Shown piece after piece: positions 11,130 through 21,479 of a DNA stretch of 64,000 nt. The position numbers and the translations under genes are program-made. Source of the DNA: Tethya wilhelma (taxonomy: Eukaryota; Porifera; Demospongiae; Tethyida; Tethyidae); contig CAXIPT010000011.1 of NCBI GenBank assembly GCA_964030475.1, positions 2,383,938-2,447,937 on the forward strand. Reading direction: 5' to 3'. The first letter of the stretch is position 1; every line of letters starts with the position of its first letter. The notes under the pieces were generated by a model that saw only the letters and a program-made list of their open reading frames with translations, did not search any database and had not been told where the DNA came from.

Positions 11130-14100
11130 TTACATCACCACAATAATAATTAATACTATGTATATACATGAGTTACACACAGTCAGTTGATCTTGAAGCA
11201 CCTCTTTATACACTCTTTCTTTGTTGCTACAATTAGAGCAGTAAGGGTACATTCCGTCAGTGTCTGATGTAATACTCTCCGAGTCAGTGCTCCCACAATG
11301 AATACAGAGTATATCATCGGGGTATGAAGAATAGTATAATTTCTCAATACGATCGGTACAATTATGTATGCGAATTTCTACACACTTCAATTTGTCCGGC
11401 AATTCCAGATCACTCATTCTCAGTCTACACTAAGACCCCCGGAAGTACATACTATTTATCGAACATTTGAGGTTTGTATGGAGCATATGGGAGATAATGA
11501 GATTCATACTACACGTGGCTAGTTGTAAATTAGCTGTTATTTCTACCAGCTATAACTCGTGTTCAGGACTAGTCCAGTTAAAACCAGTATGATTTTTGAG
11601 TAGAGAAGGCCAAGCGCTTTCGATTGATCCCAAGTTTTAGCAAGGTAAGTCATATGAAAATGTAAAGTACACTTATATGTAGCTAGCTACCTTGGCATGG
11701 AGAAGAGAACTTTGAATTTTGATCAAATCAGTAATAGACACATATGAAGCTCAAGCTATGCATTTTTAGACTATGTACATCTTAGACTATGGTCAGCTAA
11801 GTGCAGAAGAGTTGCAACTAAAGTATGAGTAAAATACAGCTTGTACAAAATCAGAAATAATTGCTGTATTAACCAAGCACTCACACAGCCTAGGAAGGGT
11901 CCACAGACTTCTAGTCAGCACTTTCATGTAGCTCTACACTTGCTCTAATAGACTGTAAAGAAATAGACTGCTAGCGCTTGGCTGGCATTCAATAGCTGCC
12001 ATCTTTGCTGGGCATGTTTCAGAACTTCCCCAAAAATTAATGATATTCATTCACTTTGAATTTTGATCAAATCAGTAATAGATATCCCTGTCTCTACAGA
12101 ATTTAGATCTCCATTCTATAGTACTAGCACTAAACGTACCTTGAATCTGGAATGAAATAATCCTTGCGTGTTGAAGATACCAAGCATGGAAAACTGGAAA
12201 AGAAGCGACTTTGCTCATCAAAAACTGTCAGTTTACGTAAGTACTAGAGGGCGCTGCGCAATAGTACAAGGTATGAATATTAATGAACACAGAGCCTCAT
12301 GGAGTAATCATATTCATTAACCACAACGTGTCACAACTGCAGATTATGACAAATCTGTACTACGCATTCCACTTGTATGACACGCTTCCATTTGTTCGAT
12401 AAACTTGGGGTCTTAGTGTAGACTGTTCTTGCACCACATGTGTATGACACTTCTGAAATAATTTGCTCCAATTTGTGCCATTCGTGTAATGAAAGCTTTC
12501 TCTTTGAAAAGAGTAATCTCCTCTTGTTACACTCATCGCACTGTATGACTACTCCAACATTGAGGGCATGAGTCTTCACAGGGGAATAAGAAAGAGATTT
12601 TTTTGCATTCTTTGCTTGGAGGGAGGGTCTATCTTTCTCAGTAGTTGAAGGGTACTTGAAAATGTCTTCAAATGCCAAGTAGTGACCATCAGATCCTAAA
12701 ATTGGGTCTTGTAAGAAACGTAGAGTAGCAAACTTCTCTGGAGCCATACGAACAGGTAAGCAAATGTCGCATTCACTGTCTCCACATTTTTTGATACAAT
12801 AAGTGTAATGACATTCTTGACAACAGTGCTCCATAAAAGCTTTGAGCTTAGGGGATGAGAGAACTTCCTTTGAAGAATCTGATGTTTCAATGGCAGGATC
12901 AATGAAACGGAGTGACTCCCAAAAATCACCGATTTCGTCATTGCTGGCAGAATCAAAACCACAAAAAGGTTTACCTTTCAACGGAAGACGTGGTGTGATA
13001 CTATTCAATAGATCAATTGGTTGCTTTAAAGAACTTTTAACTTCTTCCTTGTACCGGCTAGAAGCTGCTTCTCGTAGTTTTGAAAGGTTTTTGGCGTTCT
13101 TGATGGCAGCCTCAAATTCTGGACTACCTTCACTTCTCATCATACCTATACATTGAAGGCCAAGATTGACAATACTCATTATGCGTTCAACCGGATTTTT
13201 CCAGGAGTGCATTGGTGCTGTCCTAGCTGCCACTAGAAGATCTAGATCCAGCTTTCGAAACAGGGCTATAAGAACACTCAAAAATGTCAATCGATGATCT
13301 GGCCCACCATCTGAGTAAACAAAAAGTATAGGTTTGGACTCTTTTTTAACTATGGGGCAAAGCTCAGCAACATGTCTAAGTGCACTAGATGGCTCAAACA
13401 CGGCATCCTTATAGCCAATGTTTACGGTACCTCTGTACCAAGACTCCTCAAATGTTTCAGGTATGTCAATTACAAATCAAACACTTGGTACAAGAGAAAA
13501 CTTACAAAAGTCATGGTCACTAACTTCAAATGTCTCATTTCGTCCCACTAATACCTGCTTTCCTCGTTTGACTGCAGCAACTGGCTGGCCTGGTTCACCA
13601 ACCTTAATTCTATGCTTGTCGTCGAGAGAAACAAGCAAAGACTCATCACGGAGTCTAACAGCGTACTCACGCATGTAACGAAAAATAGCTGCACAATAAT
13701 GGGCATCCGGATGATCGTGACGAAATTGTCGCTTTTGCACCATCATTTTAACTTTGAAACGAGATCTGTACTGATTTGCAGTCTTTGCACGAGGATTACG
13801 TGGGAAGAATTGGAGACGTACCCATTGCTCTGAGGGAACTGGTTCATCTGGACAGAGCTTGCTCACTTCCTGAATGAGATCACGTACTGAAATAGCTTTA
13901 GCCATATATGTGACAGTTCCATGACGACGCTCATGAACCGCTGTTGCATCTCTCAAGTAAGTGGCCATGTGCTCCCAGAACACTTTGAATTTGTCACTCT
14001 GTCTACCATTATTCTCTCGGAGATCAACAATCACATCAGGGTCTTCCATTTCTAATGCTTCACGTAACCGTTCATCCATTTCCTTTTCAGCTGTTGTTAA

Positions 14101-15482
14101 ACTAGCACTCTGATCACCAGTAGCCTGTCGATAGAACTCACGAAGTAAAGCAAGGTTTGTAGAATGAGCTATTCGCCCAGAGTGAGAAATCAGATGTCTC
14201 CTCAAAGCTCGGTTGTGGTACTTCGGGACATTTCCTTTGATCTGTTCGATTATCTTCTGGTTCTCCTGTAAGGAATCATCTAATTTCACCTCCTCTGGAA
14301 GACGCCACACAAAGTGATAATTGCCTAGAGGTCCTCCTAAAGAGTATGTACAAAGAGCACAATGCTTTGATAAACCTCCCTGTAGGTCTTGGATGTATCT
14401 TTATCTTTTCTTTCGATCAGAAGGATCAAATTCACCGACATGTACTAACTCGTAGGGTTGCTTGCTACCAATCTCGTCATTCAACTTTTTAAGTTGCTGC
14501 GATATAATTACTTTAGGAGGTAGAACAGATATGGTCATGCTTTCTGACACCGGTCTGTTGGGTGCGTTGTGATGAAGCAATACTCTCTTACTCTGCTCCT
14601 TAAGAAATGCCAAATACTTGTCGAGAGATTTGGTCATCAGAAGTGTAGGGGTTTTTATTTTCTCCCATTTCTTTGTGTTGATCCATGAAAGTAAGAGGGC
14701 ATCATCATACAAGGAAGCCACGTGTACTGCTAGTGAATCACTACTTAGATTTCCAATTTGTCGCTTCCGATGCTTTGAAAGCTCAGGCAGATTGTAACCT
14801 GTAAAAGAATTGAAGATTTCCGGTACACTACAACCCCTTTCAGCTAGACTCTCATGATATACCAGAGCACGTTTGTGAGTGTAGAGAGAAATGACCTTCC
14901 GGAGTTAAGCTCGCTAGTAGACCACTTTAACCACATACTATCAAAAAGCAAAATCAGGTCATTATAGAGCTTATCTTTCTTTGTTCTTTCTTGAAGTCGC
15001 TCAGGTAGTGCTGGTGCACAGAGTGCTCGTTGACTTGCCATCATCACAGAAAAGGCATCCATAACTGAACCAGCTGGCTTTTCACAATTCTGCTCTTTAG
15101 TAACCTTGAACTTGATGAAGGAACCGAATGTTCTACAAACATCACAAACGTTCATTCCGCTGCCAACAAGAAACATGGAGCCTGTGTGATGTGTGTGTAC
15201 TCAACTATATAAATATTACTAGTTGTATACTAAAATTACTGTATCAATCATGACAACCACTCCATATAAATCATGCAAAATACCTTTGTCTTTGCCCACT
15301 GAAACAACATCAACAGCGGTGCCAGCTAGATCTCCTACACTCGTGACAATGTTGTACTTGCCAGCTTTAACTGACCCAAAAAGGTCACAAAAAGTTTGGT
15401 TAGTGTCTACACTGACAACAGACCATGGAGTAATGCAGCGGTTGCTGTCAACTATGTTGATCGACACCAACATCTCAGCCAT
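11130..15482 (-). pseudogene. DDE-type transposase, about 1,080 codons, disrupted
   Basis: Exon 1 runs 15482 to 15284 (ATG, MAEMLVSINIVDSN). A GT-AG intron (15283-15182) joins in phase to exon 2 from 15181, which runs through to the nested insertion at 12425. Coding resumes at 11416 and ends at 11130. Candidate catalytic residues are D in SLDDKHRIKVG (about 13640), D in VYSDGGPDHR (about 13305) and E in NPVERIMS (about 13190), an RNase H-fold DDE arrangement. Cysteine-rich parts follow: HCCQECHYTYC (about 12800), CDEC, and a CIHC ... CSNC ribbon at the C terminus. Defects are a 1-nt frameshift near 14900, TAA at 14401-14403 and TGA at 13477-13479; both stops are consistent with C-to-T changes (CAA, CGA). 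The family matches uncharacterised proteins I recall from sponges, corals and fish; I cannot name it. Confidence 0.75.
11421..12425. mobile_element. Nested 1,005-bp TIR transposon inside the transposase gene
   Basis: Ends are 19-bp perfect inverted repeats, CAGTCTACACTAAGACCCC. They are flanked by TTCT on both sides (11417-11420 and 12426-12429), a 4-bp target duplication. A second matching block (TTTATCGAACA) lies just inside both ends. Removing the element plus one TTCT restores the transposase frame: codons GCA AGA then ATG AGT GAT. No coding capacity is visible. It contains a direct repeat of about 30 bp (near 11709 and 12053). Confidence 0.88.
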
Positions 15483-15613
15483 CTTCAAAAACAGCTGATC
15501 GCCACGTGGAAAGGTCAATTAGTCAACGGGGCATACCCTGGAAGTGCGCATGCACAGAGGGAAATATGAAATATGAAAACTTTTGTCACACTTGAAATTT
15601 GGAAGCGGGCGGC

Positions 15614-15645
15614 GACGATAAACAGGCAATTTAGTTTGCCTGGCC
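15614..15645. repeat. Right 32-bp TIR of the 4.63-kb transposon
   Basis: Perfect inverted match to 11016-11047, flanked on the outside by TTA at 15646-15648. Confidence 0.9.
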
Positions 15646-15676
15646 TTACATTTCCAATGTTTTTTTTACTTGTAAA

Positions 15677-16107
15677 GATAGAAAAGAAGGGATAATAGAG
15701 TCAGTATAAGGCATAGTTACTGCGGGGTTCTCCCTAGAAAAACATGTTAGAGTGGTGTTTAAATATTTTTGGAAACCACACCCATTTAATTGACTATTTA
15801 TTGGTTACAAATACAAATTATAATACAGTTTATTTTCATGACAATATCCTATTTTTAATTTTACTCCAATTTTCAACAGCAGTTGTAAAATCAAACTCTT
15901 CTAATTCTGGTCCCTCAAATACTAATACATATTAGCCTGTGCAATGTCTGAGTTTTCATTACATTTCGTAAACGGGTCTTGATTCACTTCATTGTAGAAA
16001 ATGCCCTCTCATTCACAGTCCACAGCAAGACTCTACAAATTTCAGCAAGTTTTCCTAAATTAGGATACAGTGAGGGAAGAGCTAGTGGTATTGTTGGATA
16101 AAAGCTA
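15677..16107 (-). repeat. Inverted copy of the hAT transposase tail block
   Basis: Reverse complement of about 6441-6898, with small indels. It contains the same hAT C-terminal coding sequence, here broken by a stop after TMK and a frameshift in the 'ISIEGP' region. Beside it, near 16107-16120, is the uninterrupted TA site that carries the 1,331-bp element in the other copy. Confidence 0.8.
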
Positions 16108-16125
16108 TAATAATCAGTGGCGTAG

Positions 16126-17025
16126 TTTATCTAGTTAGACCCTCCTCCTTCGTCAAGTTGCACGTGCCAAGAGAGAGGGTCTAGCAAAGGTCATGCATGT
16201 TCAAAGCGCATTAACAAAAATGCAGAATTAAATATGCGTTAACAGTGCGCATTATTTTAGAGAAAGATGGAAAACAGGACAATGAGATAGACTTGCAGCC
16301 TGAAAAGCACTCGCTAGTACCAGAAGAGAGCCTTTGATAGCCACAGGTCCATTATTGACGGAGTAGAAGTTGATAGACCAGAGTCCAAAATAACATGCGG
16401 TCATCGGTCATTTACCGTGCAAGTAACCAAATTGTCCACTCAAAACAGCTCATGCGCGGTCAGCTTGACCAGACAAAACTGGTTATCACTGAAATTAACA
16501 TTGTGGCTCTTGCCTTGTAATAGCCACTTGTTGTAAGTAGCATCAGGCCCTCCCTTATGTCTCTATGTAAACACAGGTGCTCAGTGGTACTATAAAACTG
16601 TGGCCAGTTTTTGGCAGTACACTTAGGTAAAATGACCACACAAATTGAGGTTTGTACTGACATTTGACCATGCACTCTAGAAAAGTTATTTTGACCTCTG
16701 ATAGACTGGCAGGTAGTCAGGTAGAATCTGCGCTGTTCAGTCTCTTGTACCTTTGTTGCCAAGTTAAATGCCTTAGGCCATGCTTAGGCTTACATCTAAG
16801 ACTGCCTTTTTTGAGTACAAAAGCTCCAGGAATCATCGATAACTAGCATACTTCAGTGATAGAACACGCGGTTATTTCCACGCACGCAAACTACCATCCA
16901 CACGTAAATTTCTACCCAGAATCTCGGTAGATTGGTCAATTGAAATCTCATTAAACGTCACTTTTGCTAGACCCTCTCTCTTGGCGCGTGCAACATGACG
17001 AATGAGGAGGGTCTAGCTCGATAGA
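16126..17025. mobile_element. Non-autonomous TIR transposon (copy 2, inverted, with nested insert)
   Basis: Inverted copy of 4514-5089 with the same approximately 65-bp terminal inverted repeats. It is about 320 bp longer because another element (16379-16700) is inserted in its interior. Confidence 0.78.
16379..16700. mobile_element. 322-bp hAT-like MITE nested in copy 2
   Basis: Starts CAGAGTCCAAAATAAC and ends GTTATTTTGACCTCTG, a 16-bp imperfect inverted repeat of hAT type (CAGNG...). ATAGAC flanks both sides (16373-16378 and 16701-16706), extendable to TGATAGAC if the last two bases belong to the duplication. Copy 1 at about 4830-4840 shows the empty site with a single GATAGAC-containing sequence, confirming insertion. 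Confidence 0.82.
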
Positions 17026-17057
17026 TTATGTCCTGCATTGACTGTTCTTGTAATTTT

Positions 17058-20000
17058 GTAGATTGAGAATACACTCCACTCAAATGTGAGTTCATCACTG
17101 TTGATGACTGGACAAGAACCAGATCCGTAATGTTGACAAATAAATTTCGATATGAGAGGTGTGAACGAACTAATGACAATTAGATACTACTTGGTTCGAG
17201 TAAAGTACTATAGAGTAATGAGGCAGCTGCAGAGCACTAACCAACTTAGATACCTATGCATTTATTCATAGTCTCTAAGTGAACCACTTTGATACCTATG
17301 AATAAATTTATGAGTACAACCGCTACAAACTTCAAATTTCATTGTCTGTTTCTACGTGTTTTATAAACCCTCAGGCTACTCATAGAACCCTCGCTGCGCT
17401 TGGGATTCTATGTAGCAGCCTTCGGGTTACTAAATCACCTAGAAACCTCTAAAACAGTGTCTAACTATTATGTAGTGATTGTTACAGGTTCACTTGAATC
17501 ATAGATGATACGCGTCCGTACTATAATTATCACCTATGCTTGAATAAATAGTTCGTGTCTGGTCGCTTTAAGAGCTCGATATGCTTTGGAACAAAGTTAT
17601 GAGATTGGTGTGTCTAGACCATTAGTGATTATAATTCCTAAGTCTTGCAGCTAAGTAATTAACAGATGATATTTTATGCATGGTCATTGTTGTGATAACT
17701 GTATGACTCAGTTTGTGAAATGGAATATACAGTGAATTTTAGTCAAATATATAAAAAGATAGCTTTCATTCAACACACCATGTTTACATGGGTCATCTAT
17801 ATAGATCTGACTGTAGCTCAGGTATTTGATAATAATGGACCCAAGACACTGCCTTGGAGAACCAGTTGACCAGTGACCAAAGATTGGAGTGCAACCATTT
17901 CAGAGATATAATCTTATAGGATCATAGCCAGAACATGTAGGGGTCCAAACACCCAGAGCTTGTGGAGTGGGGAGCTTTATCATCAGTGCAAGTTTTTAAT
18001 TCTTAGAAAATTTATGAATATTCAGCCTTTGATGTTTGATATATTCAAACAGAATATATTATATAAATATCTAGATGTAAGCCCTTCATGAGGTCTGTAT
18101 CTGGGGTAGAGACCTCATGAATATATTAATGAGGTCACCAACTGATGAGATAGAGACCTAACCGCAAGAGAAAAGAAGTGCAATAGTAGTAATTTGTTCA
18201 CGAAGAAAAGGGTTGAATTGTGTGGCTACAAGATACACAAGGGTGAGCTACAAGCCTGAAACACAATAGCTCTATAATAATGGCGAACAAAGGAGCAAAC
18301 TAGTTTTGTCCAATGATCACCAAAAGAACGAAGTTTGCCGTCTCAGTAGCAAACTCTATACCTTGCAACGCTAGCAGACGCAAACCTTGTGGCCATACAC
18401 TTGACCTGAGAGATGGAGAGCTGGTTACCGTCCCATCTTCTATAGAAGTTTTCACTCATCTTTGACTGGTGACAAAGAAACGAAGACTAAAGTTAAATTT
18501 CAAAAGTATTCTGACACAATTTGACAAGTTTTCTGGTAAAAATGAGACGTTTTTTGACACAGCTACAGTAGCTAAACACTCCTCGATCACGGATTTTTCA
18601 AAAATGAATCCAAATTGACATCACGTTACTATACAGCACGGTCGGTTACTAAGGAAGTGACGCATTTTCTAAGCCAGTTAGTGACCACGCCTTCGGCTCT
18701 TAGCTATTTAGAAGCCCTCAGAATGCTTGTATCGGGCTCCGCCCTCGGTGTACTATAACAATCATTTGTAGTTCTAAATAGGTATAAACCTCAGGCTAGG
18801 TCACTAACCTATACATAATCCAGCCGTTTGTGACTTCGGCAAAAAAGGTGAGAACTTTTAATGAAGCCAAACTGTGATTTCTTCTTGCAGACTTGGGTGG
18901 ATAAATTATTCACTCCTGTTGTAGTCTTAATAGGATGGGTAGTAGGGAGATAGGTCCATAATCAACATGTGCATCACTTTACATGTGCCATTTCTCAGAC
19001 AGTTGGAAAATTATTTGAAGTAAAATTGATAATAGGACAATTATAGTGGTACAGATAATTGGGCTAGCAACTACATAATGGTAAAAATTATGGGTCCTAG
19101 TCTTATAGTTAGCATCTGCATCCATTTAACAATAATTACTATATAGTCAGATAGAAACATCGTGGGGCGAGCCTGAGCAAACTGATCAGCATCAGCCAGG
19201 GTTGCTAGCTGGCTATGGAGATCAAATCAAGCCTAGTCTCCTGGGAACAAGACTGCAAAACTAGTCTGCAAGCGAGTGTGTAAACTAATCTAGTTTGGCA
19301 TTTGTTGCTAGGTTTGACCAATATTTATAAAGCAGGAACCAAATTGCAGAACTCCCTCTGTAGTTTTTATGTACGTCCACAGCTCATTTTATAGCTAAGT
19401 TCACAGCTCAGCCCTATAGCTGGCTCTTTCCGTGTCCTGAGTGTCTTTTGCTTCAGCCTTCATTTCACAGAATTTTGATGTCACGTTGTTCATTACATGT
19501 AAATGGAAATACCGTAAGTCTTCGTGCACATGCGCACCCTAGGTGTTTCAAATTTTTATTCAATTTGAGTATCTTAGCTATTACATGCAGCCAATTCAAT
19601 CAATGAGAGTTTAACTGAACACATAATTATGCTGATTGTTGACATGTTTACTGTAATCAATACAGTATAACCATCATAATTAATCCATTCCAGCAAGATC
19701 AATGCTATTTAAAATGCAACATATGTGGTGGGTATAATATACATGCATAATAATTATAATTATTATGACGTATTAAAAACATACAAAACAATAGAAAGTC
19801 AGGACAGTTACTATTAATAAGTACAACATAACTACAGGCAAGAACAAAAGAGTATCAGAGCCAGGTACCGTATGCTAGCACAAAGAAGTTTAATTGTTTC
19901 TCTTAAGTATTATAGTTATAACTATTACACTAGGTCAGCTATAAACACGAACTAAATTCAAAAGTAGTTTTTGACTAGCTTGAACTAGACAATTCTAAAA

Positions 20001-20503
20001 CCTTCACAAACTTAACAGACCCATCTTTTAAACAACACAGAAGATAGGATACATCCTCCCAGTATGATGAAGTTGCCACTGTAGTGATCCCTGTCATAAA
20101 GCTTAAACGTGAAACTTCCTTACCAGTTGATACTTCATTAATTGTAATATAACCAGCATTGCTATCACGACTGCATAGTAATTTATCTTGTTTGACAAAC
20201 TGAAGATCGAGAACAAGCTTGTCAACCTTTGGTTTGATATGCTGCAGTAGCTGTCCTGTAACACCATCCCAAACGATGATTTCACCGTGTTCATCACCAG
20301 ATGCAATCAAGTTTCCATTAGATGAGAAAGTAGCTCTCATAATGCCAGAACTATGTCCAGTTAGTTTAGCTATTAACTCGCCTGATGGTCCATTATAGAG
20401 ATATAAACACTTATCCATACTACATGTTACTATACGTCTTCCTTGTGAAGAATAGCATATTTGCTCAACACTATCACTGTGACAAATGAGAGGAACCATG
20501 TTG
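17058..20503. repeat. Segmental duplication, copy B (3.4 kb)
   Basis: Direct copy of 7335-10740. Here the WD40 sequence continues upstream into the complete last exon, so this copy is the one linked to the functional gene. 17058-19974 is gene-free 3' flank. An AT-rich stretch near 18040-18125 is absent from copy A. Confidence 0.85.
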
Positions 20504-21479
20504 ATTTTGAGATCTGCATCTCTCACACTGGGTAGCTGCCACATCATGGCAACTCCATCCATATCACCCGAAACAAAAGCCGTACCATATGGTGAAAATT
20601 CAATAAAAGTTATTAAGCTTTCATGAAAATTAAGCTCTTTGATAAGTGTGTATTTCTCACCATACCAAACAAAGATATCACCATTCCCAGTGCCACCAAC
20701 AACAGTACCGTCTATAGAAACTGCACAGTGACAGATATCAGTTGGAGAGGACTCATCTGGATCATCCCTGCCTATCGGAAGGTTTTTCTGCTTCAAATGT
20801 ACCAAGTCATTTGTTTTTGTTAAAGTGTCAACATCCCAAACTTCAATGTAACATCGATCTCCATAAGTCAGCAAGGTTTTGCCATCAGCTGAGAGCCTAA
20901 GGAGAAAACCACAAGCCATTTCAACTGCAGAGGTGACAAGCTCACAATTAGTAACATCCCACAAACAAAGAGTTTTTTTGCCAAGTGTTATGGCTAACTT
21001 TTTGTATGGTAGAACAACTGCCATATTTGCTACACCAGGATGGAGTGCAACATTGTACTTTTCCATTTGTGCATTAAGCTCGACTAAAGCACTCAACTCA
21101 TAAACTTTGCAACTATTTTCAATTGTACAAAGTATATTTGTAGGATTAATGAAAAGGCACCCAGAAATCAGGTTTGATGAGCCTTCAGGTTGTACTGAAA
21201 CTATGAGAGTGAAAGTGAAATCTTTAACAGCAAAGACTTCCAAGTATCCGTTGGTTGTACCAGCAGCTAAATGCCTGCTGTCTTGGGAGAATGAGCACTC
21301 TGTGTAGTTCCTCGTATGTTTAGGAGTATGGGAAGCAATGAAAACTAAAGCAGCAGCATCCCATATTTGCATGTTCTCTTCAGTACATGCTACAAGGAAG
21401 TGGTTATTGTGTGAGATAGTGATTGAAAGGATCCTATTAGAATTTCCTTCCAGAGAATTAATTTCAAACTCATTGAGAC
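19975..21479 (-). CDS. Exon: WD40 C-terminal propeller
   Basis: Acceptor TTTCCCTATAG ends at 21480. The codon split with the previous exon gives R-E-S-L-N-E-F in frame. About 500 residues of WD repeats follow (MQIWDAAAL, CLWDVTNCEL, FVSGDMDGVAMMW, IVTCSMDKCLYLYNGPSGE, IASGDEHGEIIVWD) to a stop at 19975-19977. Its 3' part is duplicated at 10213-10737. Confidence 0.88.

Larger units (their letters stand above)
11016..15645 (-). mobile_element. Complete 4.63-kb DNA transposon with DDE-type transposase gene
   Basis: The ends are 32-bp perfect inverted repeats (11016-11047 and 15614-15645) starting GGCCAGGCAAACTAAATTGC. Both are flanked by TTA (11013-11015 and 15646-15648), a 3-bp target duplication. 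A subterminal CATATTTCATATTT also occurs at both ends in inverted orientation. Inside, one minus-strand multi-exon gene reads as a DDE transposase with cysteine-rich modules. The gene carries two in-frame stops, one frameshift and a nested 1,005-bp transposon, so this copy is inactive although its ends are intact. The TIR start and 3-bp TSD do not let me assign a named superfamily. Confidence 0.88.

Noticed and set aside
11130..11417. Independent 95-aa zinc-ribbon gene
   Set aside because: Its ATG lies across the TTCT duplication of the nested transposon; in-frame continuity with the DDE protein shows it is that protein's C terminus.
12842..13156. 104-codon plus-strand frame inside the transposase exon
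   Set aside because: Antisense shadow of the DDE transposase coding sequence.
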